This document shows positions 1 to 8,374 of a DNA stretch of 64,000 nucleotides, one piece after another. The stretch spans positions 1-64,000 of the forward strand of contig NZ_JBDSQX010000172.1 in NCBI RefSeq assembly GCF_039929605.1, read 5' to 3'. The position numbers and the translations under genes were made by a program. Origin of the DNA: Pelomonas sp039929605. GTDB taxonomy: Bacteria > Pseudomonadota > Gammaproteobacteria > Burkholderiales > Burkholderiaceae_C. The stretch's first letter is position 1. Each line of letters starts with the position of its first letter. The notes below the pieces were generated by a model, which saw only the letters and a list, made by a program, of their open reading frames with translations, ran no database searches and had not been told where the DNA came from.

Positions 1-393
1 AGCCCCCTTGCAGGCCCAACGCGCGCCCGACCCCAAGCCCGACAGCCTCCGAGCCCCGTGTCGCGTTTCGGCATCAGCCACGACGACCCCAGCCTCACGC
101 CGCCCGAGCAATGCCGCTACGACGCCGGCGTGGCCGTGCCGGCCGACTGGGTGCCCAACGGCGGCGCCCTCGTCACCGAGCTGCCCGGTGGCCGCTACGC
201 GGCCATGGACTTCGAGGGCACCGGCGCCGAGATCGGCGCGGCCTGGGCGGCCATGATGGGCCGCTGGCTACCGGGCAGCGGCCTGCAGTTCGACGCGCGG
301 CCCTGCTTCGAGCACTACCGGCCGGGGTCGAAATTCGACTACCAGACGGGCGTGTTCGACTGCGAGCTGTGCATCCCGGTCGCGCCGCTGTAG
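1..393 (+). CDS. C-terminal part of an AraC-type regulator or GyrI-like ligand-binding protein (5' end outside window)
   Basis: The readable product ends at the TAG near 391-393 and carries GISHDDPSLTPPEQCRYDAG, the hallmark of the GyrI-like (AraC effector-binding) domain that follows the helix-turn-helix in many AraC/SoxS-type regulators. A GTG at 58 could serve as a start, but the frame stays open to base 1, so the N-terminal DNA-binding half is probably cut off by the window edge. The stretch upstream of the motif (1-57) looks less like the family than the rest, so a frameshift just before base 58 cannot be excluded. The role as a small-molecule-responsive transcription regulator follows from the family only. 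Confidence 0.6.
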   Translation, partial: SPLAGPTRARPQARQPPSPVSRFGISHDDPSLTPPEQCRYDAGVAVPADWVPNGGALVTELPGGRYAAMDFEGTGAEIGAAWAAMMGRWLPGSGLQFDARPCFEHYRPGSKFDYQTGVFDCELCIPVAPL

Positions 394-400
394 AGCCGCG

Positions 401-1546
401 CTAGAGCAAGGGCGCGAACTCGCTGACCGTGCGATCCCGCCCCGTCTGCTTGGCCTGGTAGAGCCTGCGGTCGGCGCGGTCGATGGCGAGGTGCAGGTCC
501 TCGCCCGGCGCGCACTCGGCCACGCCCGCCGAGAAGGTGATGCGCAGGCCCGGCACGACGCTGTCGAAGGACGTGGCGGCCAGCGTCTCGCGCAGGCGCT
601 CGACGAGGGTGGCGGCCGTCTCGGCGCTGGCCTGCGGTGTGACGACGAGGAACTCCTCGCCACCCCAGCGGCCGGCGAAGTCGGTGCTGCGCAGCGTGGT
701 TTGCAGCGTGGCGGCAAAGTGGCGCAGCACGGCGTCTCCCGCCGGGTGGCCGTGGTTGTCGTTGACGGCCTTGAAGTGGTCGATGTCGATCAGCACCAGG
801 CTCATGGTCTGGCCGTTCTGGCGCTGGTTGAGTTGCTCGGCGGCGAGGCGCTCGCTGAGGTGGCGGCGGTTGCTGATGCTCGTCAGTTCGTCGTGGTGGG
901 CGAGGTACTGGATGCGCTCCAGCGCCGCGCGCAGCTCGGCCGTGCGGGCGCCGAGCTTGGCGCGCATGCGGGCCATGTTGACCGACAGCACCGACACCGC
1001 TGTCATCAGGATGGCCGCGAAACTGAAGTGCAGCGCCTCGACCGCCGGCGGGAAATTCACCGGGTCGGTGACGGCGCCGTAGCCCATCGCCCCGCCCAGC
1101 GCGGCCAGCCCGAACAGGTAGAGCCCGAAGGCCTGGCGCTGCGACAGCACGAACATGCCCCACACCAGGTTGAGCAGCATGATGGCGATGATGGCGCCGC
1201 GCAGTGGCGGGTCGACGGCGTAGCCCCAGGCGGTGATGAGGGCGCCGAAGAGCGACTGCGGCAACGTCAGCGACGGGTCGTGCCCCAGATGGCGGCCCAG
1301 GCCGCTGCGCACCAGCCCATAGAAGGCCGTGATGCCCGCCAGGCTCAGGCCGCTCAGCCACAGCGCCGGCTCGGCGGCCATCAGGCCGAGGTGCACCTGC
1401 ACCGCCATGTTCAGCGCGAACAGGCCGTAGATGGCCACGGCCAGCAGCGTCAGCCGCGCCGCGCCCCGGCCCCGGCCTTCTGCACCGAGCAACCCACCCG
1501 ACCCGCCTGCGGGAGCCGGTGTGGAGAGGGGCGCGGGCTTGGGCAT
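401..1546 (-). CDS. membrane-bound diguanylate cyclase (GGDEF domain)
   Basis: Makes cyclic di-GMP from two GTP. The N-terminal ~220 residues hold about six hydrophobic segments, so the sensor part is membrane embedded. The C-terminal GGDEF domain opens with HHDELTSISNRR and has the catalytic motif RWGGEEF. RSTD five residues before GGEEF is an RxxD I-site, so product inhibition is expected. The start at 1546 (MPKPAPL) was chosen because it lies just before the first membrane segment; the frame is open further upstream to 1657. No EAL domain is present. It stands alone, divergent from the NIPSNAP gene. The signal sensed cannot be told from sequence. Confidence 0.9.
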   Translation of the reverse strand: MPKPAPLSTPAPAGGSGGLLGAEGRGRGAARLTLLAVAIYGLFALNMAVQVHLGLMAAEPALWLSGLSLAGITAFYGLVRSGLGRHLGHDPSLTLPQSLFGALITAWGYAVDPPLRGAIIAIMLLNLVWGMFVLSQRQAFGLYLFGLAALGGAMGYGAVTDPVNFPPAVEALHFSFAAILMTAVSVLSVNMARMRAKLGARTAELRAALERIQYLAHHDELTSISNRRHLSERLAAEQLNQRQNGQTMSLVLIDIDHFKAVNDNHGHPAGDAVLRHFAATLQTTLRSTDFAGRWGGEEFLVVTPQASAETAATLVERLRETLAATSFDSVVPGLRITFSAGVAECAPGEDLHLAIDRADRRLYQAKQTGRDRTVSEFAPLL

Positions 1547-1680
1547 GGTGGGCGGGTTGAGTGGCGCTGGCGAGGATAGCTCGCTGCCTGGAGGCCGGGT
1601 AACGCTTCGTTCCGCAGCGAAGCATCGCGGGGCCGAGGCCGCCCACACTGGCCGCATCCCTTTTGCGTCTGAGTACCGCC

Positions 1681-1992
1681 ATGCCCCACATCACCTGCTT
1701 CATCCGCTACGAGATCGACCCGCTGCAGCGCGAGGCCTTCCGCAACTACGCCGACAACTGGGGCCGCATCATTCCCCGCCTCGGCGGCCGGCTGCTCGGC
1801 TACTGGCTGCCCTGGGAGGGCACGAACTACGAGGCCTGGGGGCTGGTGGGCTTCGACTCGTTGGCCGCATACGAGGCCTACCGCGCGCGGCTCAAGGACG
1901 ACCCGGAGGCGCGCGCCAACTTCGAGTTCGCGCAGGCGCAGCGCTTCATCCTGCGCGAGGAGCGGACTTTCTGTGAGGATGTCTGCCCATGA
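1681..1992 (+). CDS. NIPSNAP family protein
   Basis: A 103-residue protein with the ferredoxin-like pattern of NIPSNAP proteins: CFIRYEIDPLQREAFRNYAD at the N-terminus and GYWLPWEGTNYEAWGL in the middle. It is a dimeric alpha/beta-barrel type fold related to antibiotic-biosynthesis monooxygenases; the biochemical role of bacterial members is largely unknown. Its TGA overlaps the ATG of the next gene (ATGA), and that gene encodes the same structural class, so the two were probably born by duplication or function as partners. An ArsR-type regulator follows as third gene of the operon. Confidence 0.85.
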   Translation: MPHITCFIRYEIDPLQREAFRNYADNWGRIIPRLGGRLLGYWLPWEGTNYEAWGLVGFDSLAAYEAYRARLKDDPEARANFEFAQAQRFILREERTFCEDVCP

Positions 1993-2312
1993 TTGCCGTC
2001 ATCTTCGAAGTCCAGCCCACGGCCGAGGGCCGCCAGGCCTACCTCGACCACGCCGCAGCGCTGAAGCCGCTGCTGGAGCGCATGGACGGCTTCATCTCGA
2101 TGGAGCGCTTCCAGAGCCTGACGCAGCCGGACAAGCTGCTGTCGCTGTCCTTCTGGCGCGACGAAGAGGCCGTGCGCGGCTGGCGCGAGATGGAGCGTCA
2201 CCGCGAGGCCCAGGCGGCCGGGCGCGGTGGGTTGTTTGCCGACTACCGGTTGCGCGTGGCCGCCGTGGTGCGCGACTACGGCCTGCACGAACGGGAGCAG
2301 GTGCCGCGATGA
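1989..2312 (+). CDS. antibiotic biosynthesis monooxygenase (ABM) domain protein
   Basis: A 107-residue single-domain protein with the ABM pattern: IAVIFEVQPTAEGRQAYLDH, then MDGFISMERFQSL and LSLSFWRDEEAVRGWREMERH. Such dimeric alpha/beta proteins oxidise aromatic or quinone-like compounds, or act on haem, without a cofactor. It overlaps its neighbours by 4 nt on both sides (NIPSNAP upstream, ArsR downstream), so the three are co-translated. The substrate is unknown. Coupling to a repressor suggests induction by a small molecule (inference). Confidence 0.85.
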   Translation: MIAVIFEVQPTAEGRQAYLDHAAALKPLLERMDGFISMERFQSLTQPDKLLSLSFWRDEEAVRGWREMERHREAQAAGRGGLFADYRLRVAAVVRDYGLHEREQVPR

Positions 2313-3004
2313 GTGCTGCCGAGCCACGCCTGGCTCGTGTCGCGGCGGCGATTGCCGACCCGACACGGGCGCGCGTGCTGGCGCGGCTGCTGGACGGCCG
2401 CCTGCACACGGCCGGCGAGCTGGCCACGCATGCCGGCGTGGGCGCGGCGACGATGTCGGCGCACCTGAAGCTGCTCGTTGACGAAGGCCTGGCGCGGGTG
2501 CGACCGCAGGGAAGGCACCGCTACTTCGGCCTGGCCGATGGCGACGTGGCGCATGCGCTGGAGGCGTTGCTGCGCGTGGCTGATGGAAGGGATGCCGGAC
2601 CGGCGGCTGATGTGCGCCGCTGGCAGAAGCCCGAGATGCGCGGCCTGCGGCATGCGCGGAGTTGCTACGGCCATCTGGCGGGCGAGCTGGGCGTGCGGCT
2701 ACACGACGTGCTGCGCTCGCGCGGCTGGGTGGAGCGGGCGGGCGCTGCGGAGCGGCTCACGGACGCGGCGCATGCGGCGCTGCAGGCGCAAGGACTGGCA
2801 CTGGCCGCGTTGCCAGCAAGCCGGGCGCTCTACCCGTGCGTGGACTGGTCGGAACGGCGCGAGCATTTCGCGGGCGCCGAGGCTGTGGCCTTGCTGGAGG
2901 CGTTGCTGGCGCGCGGCTGGCTGCGTCGCCATGACGACTCGCGCGCGTTGGTGCTGACGCCCACCGGCCAGCGCGAGTTCGTCGACGGGCTGCTGGCGGG
3001 GTGA
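2309..3004 (+). CDS. ArsR/SmtB family winged-helix regulator
   Basis: A 231-residue protein. Residues 1-90 form an ArsR winged helix (IADPTRARVLARLLDG, then the recognition helix region GVGAATMSAHLKLLVDEGL). The remaining ~140 residues are longer than in metal-sensing ArsR proteins and contain no obvious metal-binding cysteine pair, so it more likely senses something other than a metal. It starts in an ATGA overlap with the ABM gene and so probably controls its own operon (NIPSNAP-ABM-ArsR). The stop lies only 73 nt before the amt start. Confidence 0.85.
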   Translation: MSAAEPRLARVAAAIADPTRARVLARLLDGRLHTAGELATHAGVGAATMSAHLKLLVDEGLARVRPQGRHRYFGLADGDVAHALEALLRVADGRDAGPAADVRRWQKPEMRGLRHARSCYGHLAGELGVRLHDVLRSRGWVERAGAAERLTDAAHAALQAQGLALAALPASRALYPCVDWSERREHFAGAEAVALLEALLARGWLRRHDDSRALVLTPTGQREFVDGLLAG

Positions 3005-3029
3005 ACCTCGCGGCGCGGTGCAGGCGCGT

Positions 3030-3045
3030 TGGCGCAGAGCTTGCT
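3030..3045 (+). promoter_or_regulatory. sigma-54 (RpoN) promoter for amt
   Basis: TGGCGC-N5-TTGCT with the invariant GG at -24 and GC at -12 in correct spacing, 32 nt before the amt ATG and within the short gap after the ArsR gene. Ammonium transporter genes in Proteobacteria are classic NtrC/sigma-54 targets, which supports the call. No NtrC site was identified. Confidence 0.65.
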
Positions 3046-3077
3046 ATTGATGCACGGCCACGACCAGCCGCATCCGC

Positions 3078-4421
3078 ATGCCCATCCATCACCGCCTTCC
3101 AGCCGCGCTCTCCACCCTTTCGCGTCGACCGGCCGCGTTGTTGGCGGGTCTGCTTGCACTGCCCGCGCAGGCTGCCGAGCAGGTGCCGGTCGCACAGATC
3201 AGTGCCGGCGATACCGCCTGGCTGCTCAGCGCCACCGCCCTGGTCCTGCTGATGACGCTGCCGGGCCTGGCGCTGTTCTATGCCGGCATGGTGCGCAAGA
3301 AGAACATCCTGGCGGTCATGGCCCAGACGCTGGCTTGCGCGGCGCTGGTGTCGCTGCTGTGGTTCGCCTGCGGCTACAGCCTGGCGTTCGAGCCGGGGCC
3401 GGCCGGGTTGGAGCGCTGGATCGGCGGCCTGGGCGGCGCAGGGCTGGGCAATGTGCTGCATGACAAGGCGGCCGGCCTGGTCAGCGTGCATGCGCTGATG
3501 CCCAGCGTGCCGGCGGCCGTGTTCGCGCTGTTCCAGCTCAGCTTCGCCATCATCACGCCGTGCCTGATCATTGGCGCGGTGGCCGAGCGCATGCGCTTCG
3601 CCAGCCTGCTGGCCTTCCTCGGGCTGTGGTCGCTGTTCGTCTACGTGCCGGTGGCGCACTGGGTTTGGGCACCACAGGGCTGGTTGGCCCAGTTGGGTGC
3701 GCTGGACTTTGCCGGCGGCACGGTCGTGCACATCAATGCCGGCGTCGCGGGCCTCGTGGCCGCGTGGATGCTCGGCCCTCGCGTGGGCTTCGGCCACGCG
3801 CCGCTAACGCCGGCCAACCTGGCCTACACGATGACCGGCGCCGGCCTGCTGTGGGTGGGCTGGATGGGCTTCAACGGCGGCTCGGCCGGCGCGGCGGATG
3901 GGCGGGCCGGCATCGCGATGCTCAACACCCAGCTGGGCGCGGCTGCGGCCGCGCTGTCGTGGATGGCGGTCGAGTGGGTGACGCGCCGCACGCCGACGCT
4001 GCTGGGCCTGTGCAGCGGCGCCGTGGCGGGGCTGGTCGCCATCACGCCGGCCTGCGGTTTCGTCACGCCGGCATCGGCGGTGCTCCTCGGCCTGGTGGCG
4101 GGCGCGGCCTGCTACTGGGGCGCCACCGGGCTGAAGCGCTGGCTGCGCGCCGACGACTCGCTGGACGTGTTCGGCGTGCACGGCGTGGGCGGCGTCGTGG
4201 GCGCATTGCTGACCGGCCTGCTGGCCGACCCGCGCGTCGGCGGTGTGGCGGGGTCCCTGGGCACGCAGGCCGTGGCCGTGCTGGCCACGGTGGCCTTCAG
4301 CGCCGTCATGACGGCGGGCATCCTGCTGCTGGTCTACCTGCTGCTCGGCGGCTTGCGCGTGGATGCAGGCCGGGAGCAGCAGGGGCTGGACCTCAGCCAG
4401 CACGGCGAGCAGGTGGCGTGA
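3078..4421 (+). CDS. amt: ammonium transporter, Amt family
   Basis: Conducts ammonium across the inner membrane as a trimer. The 447-residue product begins with a cleavable signal peptide (to about residue 33, AQA-AEQ), typical of Amt, followed by about eleven membrane helices. The pore twin histidines are visible: H218 in DFAGGTVVHINAG and H368 in DVFGVHGVGG. The motif GWMGFNGGSA is also present. Unlike many loci there is no glnK next to it. Instead a small unknown gene starts within its stop codon. A sigma-54 promoter lies just upstream, matching nitrogen-limitation control. Confidence 0.95.
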   Translation: MPIHHRLPAALSTLSRRPAALLAGLLALPAQAAEQVPVAQISAGDTAWLLSATALVLLMTLPGLALFYAGMVRKKNILAVMAQTLACAALVSLLWFACGYSLAFEPGPAGLERWIGGLGGAGLGNVLHDKAAGLVSVHALMPSVPAAVFALFQLSFAIITPCLIIGAVAERMRFASLLAFLGLWSLFVYVPVAHWVWAPQGWLAQLGALDFAGGTVVHINAGVAGLVAAWMLGPRVGFGHAPLTPANLAYTMTGAGLLWVGWMGFNGGSAGAADGRAGIAMLNTQLGAAAAALSWMAVEWVTRRTPTLLGLCSGAVAGLVAITPACGFVTPASAVLLGLVAGAACYWGATGLKRWLRADDSLDVFGVHGVGGVVGALLTGLLADPRVGGVAGSLGTQAVAVLATVAFSAVMTAGILLLVYLLLGGLRVDAGREQQGLDLSQHGEQVA

Positions 4422-4705
4422 TGGCGAGCGACAGCGAGAGGCTGGCCGTAGCCGCCCACCTGCATGTGCTGATGCGGCGCAAGATGGGCCGCGTGACCGA
4501 CGTGGAATGGCTGGTGCGCAACGCCGAGTACGCGCAGGAGATCATCCGCCTGGCCTGCCAGCAGGCCGAGCATCCGGAGGTGGCCGATTGGGGCGCCAGG
4601 CTGAGCGCCATGCTCTTCCCCAAGCCGCCGCCGGCACCGGTGCCCGTCAGCGCCCGCGTTGCAGCGGTGGCGGCGGTGACGCGCTACGTCGGCGGGCTGC
4701 GCTGA
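4421..4705 (+). CDS. small hypothetical protein coupled to amt
   Basis: A 94-residue protein starting at the ATG that overlaps the amt stop codon by one base (TGATG), so it is translationally coupled to the transporter. It is mostly helical and charged (LMRRKMGRVTDVEWLVRNAEYAQEI), followed by a proline-rich linker (PKPPPAPVPVS). No signal peptide or membrane segment. I do not recognise a family. The position would suit an accessory or regulatory factor for Amt, but it is clearly not a PII protein (no T-loop pattern). Confidence 0.7.
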   Translation: MASDSERLAVAAHLHVLMRRKMGRVTDVEWLVRNAEYAQEIIRLACQQAEHPEVADWGARLSAMLFPKPPPAPVPVSARVAAVAAVTRYVGGLR

Positions 4706-5067
4706 CGGGCTTCTGAGCTGGCCTGGCGTGGCGTTGTACAACGCGCCATGAACGCGACCTGCACCGCGTTGCTACGCCGATGGACGGACGTGGCGCCTGC
4801 AGGCGCAAGGGCTCGTACAGCCGGTGCTGGCGACCTCAGCCGCAACCCGGTAGGTCCACCCCTGCGTAACGCATCCCGCCATTCGCGCGTGCCACCAAGT
4901 GGCGCGGACGGCAACGGGCGACATCTGCCTGGGCAACAGGCCTGAAGGGGCGACGCCCCAGGTTCAGGTATTGGCGTCCTGTTTGTCCCATGGAACATGG
5001 TGATTGCAGATAGCGCTTCGGGCATGATTCGAGCCGCTTGCAAAAAGTCTTCCTTGGAGAGGTTCGT
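4706..5067 (+). other. intergenic region before the envelope operon, with a GC-rich hairpin
   Basis: About 360 nt without a convincing gene. At 4941-4968 an imperfect stem-loop (CCTGAA pairing with TTCAGG, inner GGGGCG with CGCCCC) could end transcription from the amt operon, although no T-run follows. The promoter of the downstream nine-gene operon must lie here or just after, but I see no clear consensus for sigma-54, sigma-70 or sigma-E. A weak GG/GT pair near 4971-4986 fails the sigma-54 -12 consensus. An AGGAG-like ribosome site (GGAGAGG, 5056-5062) precedes the ATG at 5068. Confidence 0.4.
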
Positions 5068-5772
5068 ATGAAGGGTGTCATGGGTTTCCTGGCCAGAGCG
5101 GGCTTTGTCACGCCCGTTGACGATGGCACTGACCGGTCGTTAGCAGGCGGCGCTGATGAAGTTCCAGCTGTTGATCCTGTCAGCTCGCCGGTTTTGGCCG
5201 AACCCGTCGCACCGGTGGAGGAGCAGATCACATTGAGCCTGGCGGAGGTGTATGCCGCAGCCGGCATTCCGGCGTCCCCTTACCCCGCTGAAAAGTTGCT
5301 GCGCGTGCTTGATGGCCTGGGGGCGATGGACCAGGGCACGCAGAAGGTGGCCATTGCCGCGATGGATGCTGCGGACGACGGCTGGACTATTGAGGATCCG
5401 ATCCGCGACGCTGAGCACAAGGTCGAGGCACTGGCCGCCCACGCCAACAGGCTTCGTGCCGGTGTCGAGCAGGCGCATGCCGAAACGATGGAGCAGATTG
5501 GCGTGCTCAAACAAAACGGGGAAACCATGGTGGCCGACATCCGCAAGCAGATCGTTGACCTCGAAGGCCTCATGAGCCGCGAGATCGCGCGCTCCGTGCA
5601 GGAACAGGCGGACTTGACCAGCGACCTGACGGCCAAGCGCGAAGGCGCCAACCGACTCATCGAACAACTGCTGGTGACCAGCACGTCGTTCAAGCTGCTC
5701 ATCAGCCAATTCCGCCAAGCACCCGCGCGGCCTGATGGGCAGGGAGCTCCTCAAACAAACGCTGTCAGCTGA
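5068..5772 (+). CDS. coiled-coil protein, first gene of the PspA/AAA+/ABC envelope operon
   Basis: A 234-residue soluble protein. Residues 1-60 are low-complexity and acidic/proline-rich (VDPVSSPVLAEPVAPVEEQ). Residues 60-110 form a small globular part (LSLAEVYAAAGIPASPYPAE). Residues ~115-215 are a long helix or coiled coil (VEALAAHANRLRAGVEQAHA onward). There is no signal peptide, so it is probably cytoplasmic. The start at 5068 has a good ribosome site; a TTG at 5038 is in frame but unlikely. The coiled coil makes it a candidate partner of the PspA-like protein encoded five genes downstream. No family recognised. Confidence 0.75.
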   Translation: MKGVMGFLARAGFVTPVDDGTDRSLAGGADEVPAVDPVSSPVLAEPVAPVEEQITLSLAEVYAAAGIPASPYPAEKLLRVLDGLGAMDQGTQKVAIAAMDAADDGWTIEDPIRDAEHKVEALAAHANRLRAGVEQAHAETMEQIGVLKQNGETMVADIRKQIVDLEGLMSREIARSVQEQADLTSDLTAKREGANRLIEQLLVTSTSFKLLISQFRQAPARPDGQGAPQTNAVS

Positions 5773-5807
5773 CCCGCTGGCAACAAAACCATACCTGGAG
5801 AAATCAG

Positions 5808-7508
5808 ATGAGTGAGTACAAAGCGGGCCCCGCCGCCAAAGGCCTTTTGGTCTTGATCGTCATTGCGGCGCTCGCCGCTGTGGCTTGGAACTTCTTCCTG
5901 AAAGAGCGCTTCGCCAAGCGCGATGCCGAACAAGCGCAACAGGCCAAAGCAGTCCAGGGCACTTCAAACGCGGCGGCCTACGGCGGCGGTGCAGCACCTG
6001 CGGGCGCCACGGTCCCGTCGAACCCGAACGCATCACTGGGCACGCCGGGCAACCCGCTGAAGGTCAGCATCGTGAGCTTCCACGGCTATGCGCCCGGCCT
6101 GCTGGCCAACGGCAGCGCCCTGAAGACGGCCGCAGGGTCCATCTATGCGCGCCTGGGGGTGAGCGTCGAGTTCGTCATCAACGACGACATCCCGGCGATC
6201 ACGACGCTATTCGAGTCGAAGGCCGCGCAATGTGTGTGGCGCACATCGGACTTCTGGGCCCAGGAGCAGCCGAACCTGCGCAACTCCGGCCACGACGCCA
6301 AGGCCGTCATGCTGGTGGACAACACGCGCGGCGCCGACGCCATCATCGCGCGTGACCCGTCGATCAAGCGCGTGGAGGACCTGGCCGGCAAGTCCGTTGC
6401 GCTGGTGCAGTTCACGCCGTCGCACGGCATGCTGATCGATGCCATCGAGAACTCGTCGATGACCGCTCGCGCCAAGCAGCAGGTGAAGATGATCTTCATC
6501 AAGCCGGAAGAGGGCACGTCGGGAGTTCGTTCCGCCATCGTTGGCGGCCAGGTGGACGCCGCCGTGCTGTGGGACCCGGACCTGTCGCTGGCAGTGCGTG
6601 ATGCCAAGGCCCACGTCATCTACTCGACGAAGGCCGCCAGCAACCTGATCTTCGACCTGATGGCCTGTGACCAGCGCGAGTTGAGCAAGCCGCAGAACGT
6701 CGAGGTGTTCCAGAAGTTCGTGGACGGCTGGATGGAAGGTGTCGAAGCCGCCAAGGCCAACCCGGACGCTGCCGTCGACGCCCTGGTGAACACGGAGGAG
6801 TATTTCCGCCTGGTGGCACAGAAGGAAGGCAAGCCTTTCGTGAAGTCGCTGTTCGGCAATCTGCTCTGGACGGGCCTGTCGGACAACGCCCGCATCCTGG
6901 GCATGGCGGGTGACACCAACCACTACGAGCGCGTGTATGCGCGCTTCGACCAGATCTACCGCGCAGCTGGTTCGCTTGCGAACCCGAAATCGCCGGTGAT
7001 TGCGCCCCAGGACAGCTTCGACTATCGCTTCATCAAGGCCGCGCTGGCGCGCGATACGAAGGCCAAGGAGGCGGCCGCGAAGCCCGCGCAAACCTACACC
7101 GAAGCCGGTCGCACCGAAGCGATGACGGCAACTGCACAGGTGACAAAGCCGGTGGAAGTGAACTTCACGTCGGGTTCGGCTGAACTGTCGAAGAAGGCCC
7201 AGCAGGTGATCGACACGAAGATGGTGCCGTTCCTGGAGAACAACGGTGCCGCCTACTTCGAACTGAGCGGCAACAGCGACTCGGTGGGTGCTGAAGCGGC
7301 CAACCAGGCCCTCTCGGTTCGCCGTGCGAAGTCGGTGGCCGAGTACCTGGTGAAGCAGTGGGAAATCCCCGCCGCGCGGCTGAAGGTGGTGGGCTACGGA
7401 TCCAGCCGCCCGCTGTGCGATGAAGGCAACCCAGGTGCGGCCGGCATGTCGCTCGACGATTGCCGCACGCTGAATCGATCGACCCGCCTGGCGGTCTACG
7501 GACGCTGA
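5808..7508 (+). CDS. membrane-anchored ABC substrate-binding protein fused to a C-terminal OmpA peptidoglycan-binding domain
   Basis: 566 residues in three parts. Residues 12-30 are a single membrane helix with no cleavage site, tethering the protein to the inner membrane. Residues ~84-395 resemble NitT/TauT or phosphate-type periplasmic binding proteins (PLKVSIVSFHGYAPG; DLAGKSVALVQFTPSHGMLI; VGGQVDAAVLWDPDL). Residues ~448-566 are an OmpA-like domain (VNFTSGSAEL; NSDSVGAEAANQALSVRRAK) keeping the Asp (491) and Arg (506) expected to hold diaminopimelate of peptidoglycan. The protein could thus link inner membrane and cell wall while presenting a ligand to the permease encoded next. A transporter receptor that senses cell-wall distance is inference. 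Ligand unknown. Confidence 0.85.
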   Translation: MSEYKAGPAAKGLLVLIVIAALAAVAWNFFLKERFAKRDAEQAQQAKAVQGTSNAAAYGGGAAPAGATVPSNPNASLGTPGNPLKVSIVSFHGYAPGLLANGSALKTAAGSIYARLGVSVEFVINDDIPAITTLFESKAAQCVWRTSDFWAQEQPNLRNSGHDAKAVMLVDNTRGADAIIARDPSIKRVEDLAGKSVALVQFTPSHGMLIDAIENSSMTARAKQQVKMIFIKPEEGTSGVRSAIVGGQVDAAVLWDPDLSLAVRDAKAHVIYSTKAASNLIFDLMACDQRELSKPQNVEVFQKFVDGWMEGVEAAKANPDAAVDALVNTEEYFRLVAQKEGKPFVKSLFGNLLWTGLSDNARILGMAGDTNHYERVYARFDQIYRAAGSLANPKSPVIAPQDSFDYRFIKAALARDTKAKEAAAKPAQTYTEAGRTEAMTATAQVTKPVEVNFTSGSAELSKKAQQVIDTKMVPFLENNGAAYFELSGNSDSVGAEAANQALSVRRAKSVAEYLVKQWEIPAARLKVVGYGSSRPLCDEGNPGAAGMSLDDCRTLNRSTRLAVYGR

Positions 7509-7579
7509 GTCCAGGCCGGTTCGCTGCGGGGCCGGCCTGTCGTTCTTCGCGCCTGGCACACAGCAAACAAGGATCGCTT

Positions 7580-8374
7580 GTGAGCAACTTCTGGAACCCC
7601 TATGCCGAGATTCCTCGCGCCAAGCGACGAATCATCGGCTTGTCAGCCGTGCTTTCGGTGCTGCTGATTTGGACGGCACTCGCCGCCTCCGGTCTGATGA
7701 CCAAGAATCAACTGCCTTCGCCGCTCTCCGTGGCGCAGGCCATGAGCTACCTCGCCTGGTACGAAGGCAAGAGCCAGCTGCTGGTGCACACGATGTGGTC
7801 GGTCGGGCGGGTCGCCACCGCGTCCGCCCTGGTCATCGTCATCGGCATTCCGCTGGGCGTCCTGATGGGCTCGTCCCAGCGCATCAACGCGTTCTTCTCG
7901 CCGCTGATTGACCCGTTCCGCTCGGCACCGGTTGCCGCGCTGCTGCCGATCATGGCGATGTGGTTCGGCATTGGCGAGTTCATGAAGATCGCCTTTCTTT
8001 TCGTCGGCTCGATCGTCTACCTGACACCCCTGGTGCGTGACGCGATCCGGTCGGTTCCCGAGCAATACCTGGTCGCCGCGAAAGACATCGGCGCGACCCA
8101 GTTCGAGTGCATCACCAAGGTGTTGGTGCCGCTGGCGATGCCTCGCATCATGGACGCCGTGATCGTCGGCGTGTCGGTCAGCTGGACCTATATCACCGTG
8201 GCAGAGTATGTGAACGCCCAGGAAGGCCTCGGCCAGATGATCGCCAACGCCAAGCGCCTGGTTGCGATGGACCAGGTCTTCGCCGGAATCATCGTCATCA
8301 TCGCCGTGGCCTTGCTGACCTACCAGACGCTGATGTGGCTCAAGGGACGCTTCTTCAAGTGGGAAACGAAATGA
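7580..8374 (+). CDS. ABC transporter permease, NitT/TauT type
   Basis: 264 residues from a GTG at 7580 (VSNFWNPY). An earlier in-frame start at 7460 would overlap the binding-protein gene and is less likely. About six membrane helices, with the cytoplasmic EAA coupling loop visible as YLVAAKDIGATQFECITKVL. This is the BPD_transp_1 fold of nitrate, taurine and sulfonate importers. It is translated 70 nt after the OmpA-fusion binding protein and overlaps the ATPase gene by 4 nt, so the three form one transporter. Substrate cannot be read from sequence. Confidence 0.9.
   Translation: MSNFWNPYAEIPRAKRRIIGLSAVLSVLLIWTALAASGLMTKNQLPSPLSVAQAMSYLAWYEGKSQLLVHTMWSVGRVATASALVIVIGIPLGVLMGSSQRINAFFSPLIDPFRSAPVAALLPIMAMWFGIGEFMKIAFLFVGSIVYLTPLVRDAIRSVPEQYLVAAKDIGATQFECITKVLVPLAMPRIMDAVIVGVSVSWTYITVAEYVNAQEGLGQMIANAKRLVAMDQVFAGIIVIIAVALLTYQTLMWLKGRFFKWETK

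Noticed and set aside
491..1579. Long plus-strand open frame opposite the diguanylate cyclase
   Set aside because: Arg/Gln/His-rich shadow of the GGDEF gene; no domain and no ribosome site.
4971..4986. Possible sigma-54 promoter before the envelope operon (TGGCGT-N5-TTGTC)
   Set aside because: The -12 GC is missing (GT instead), so it fails the key consensus.
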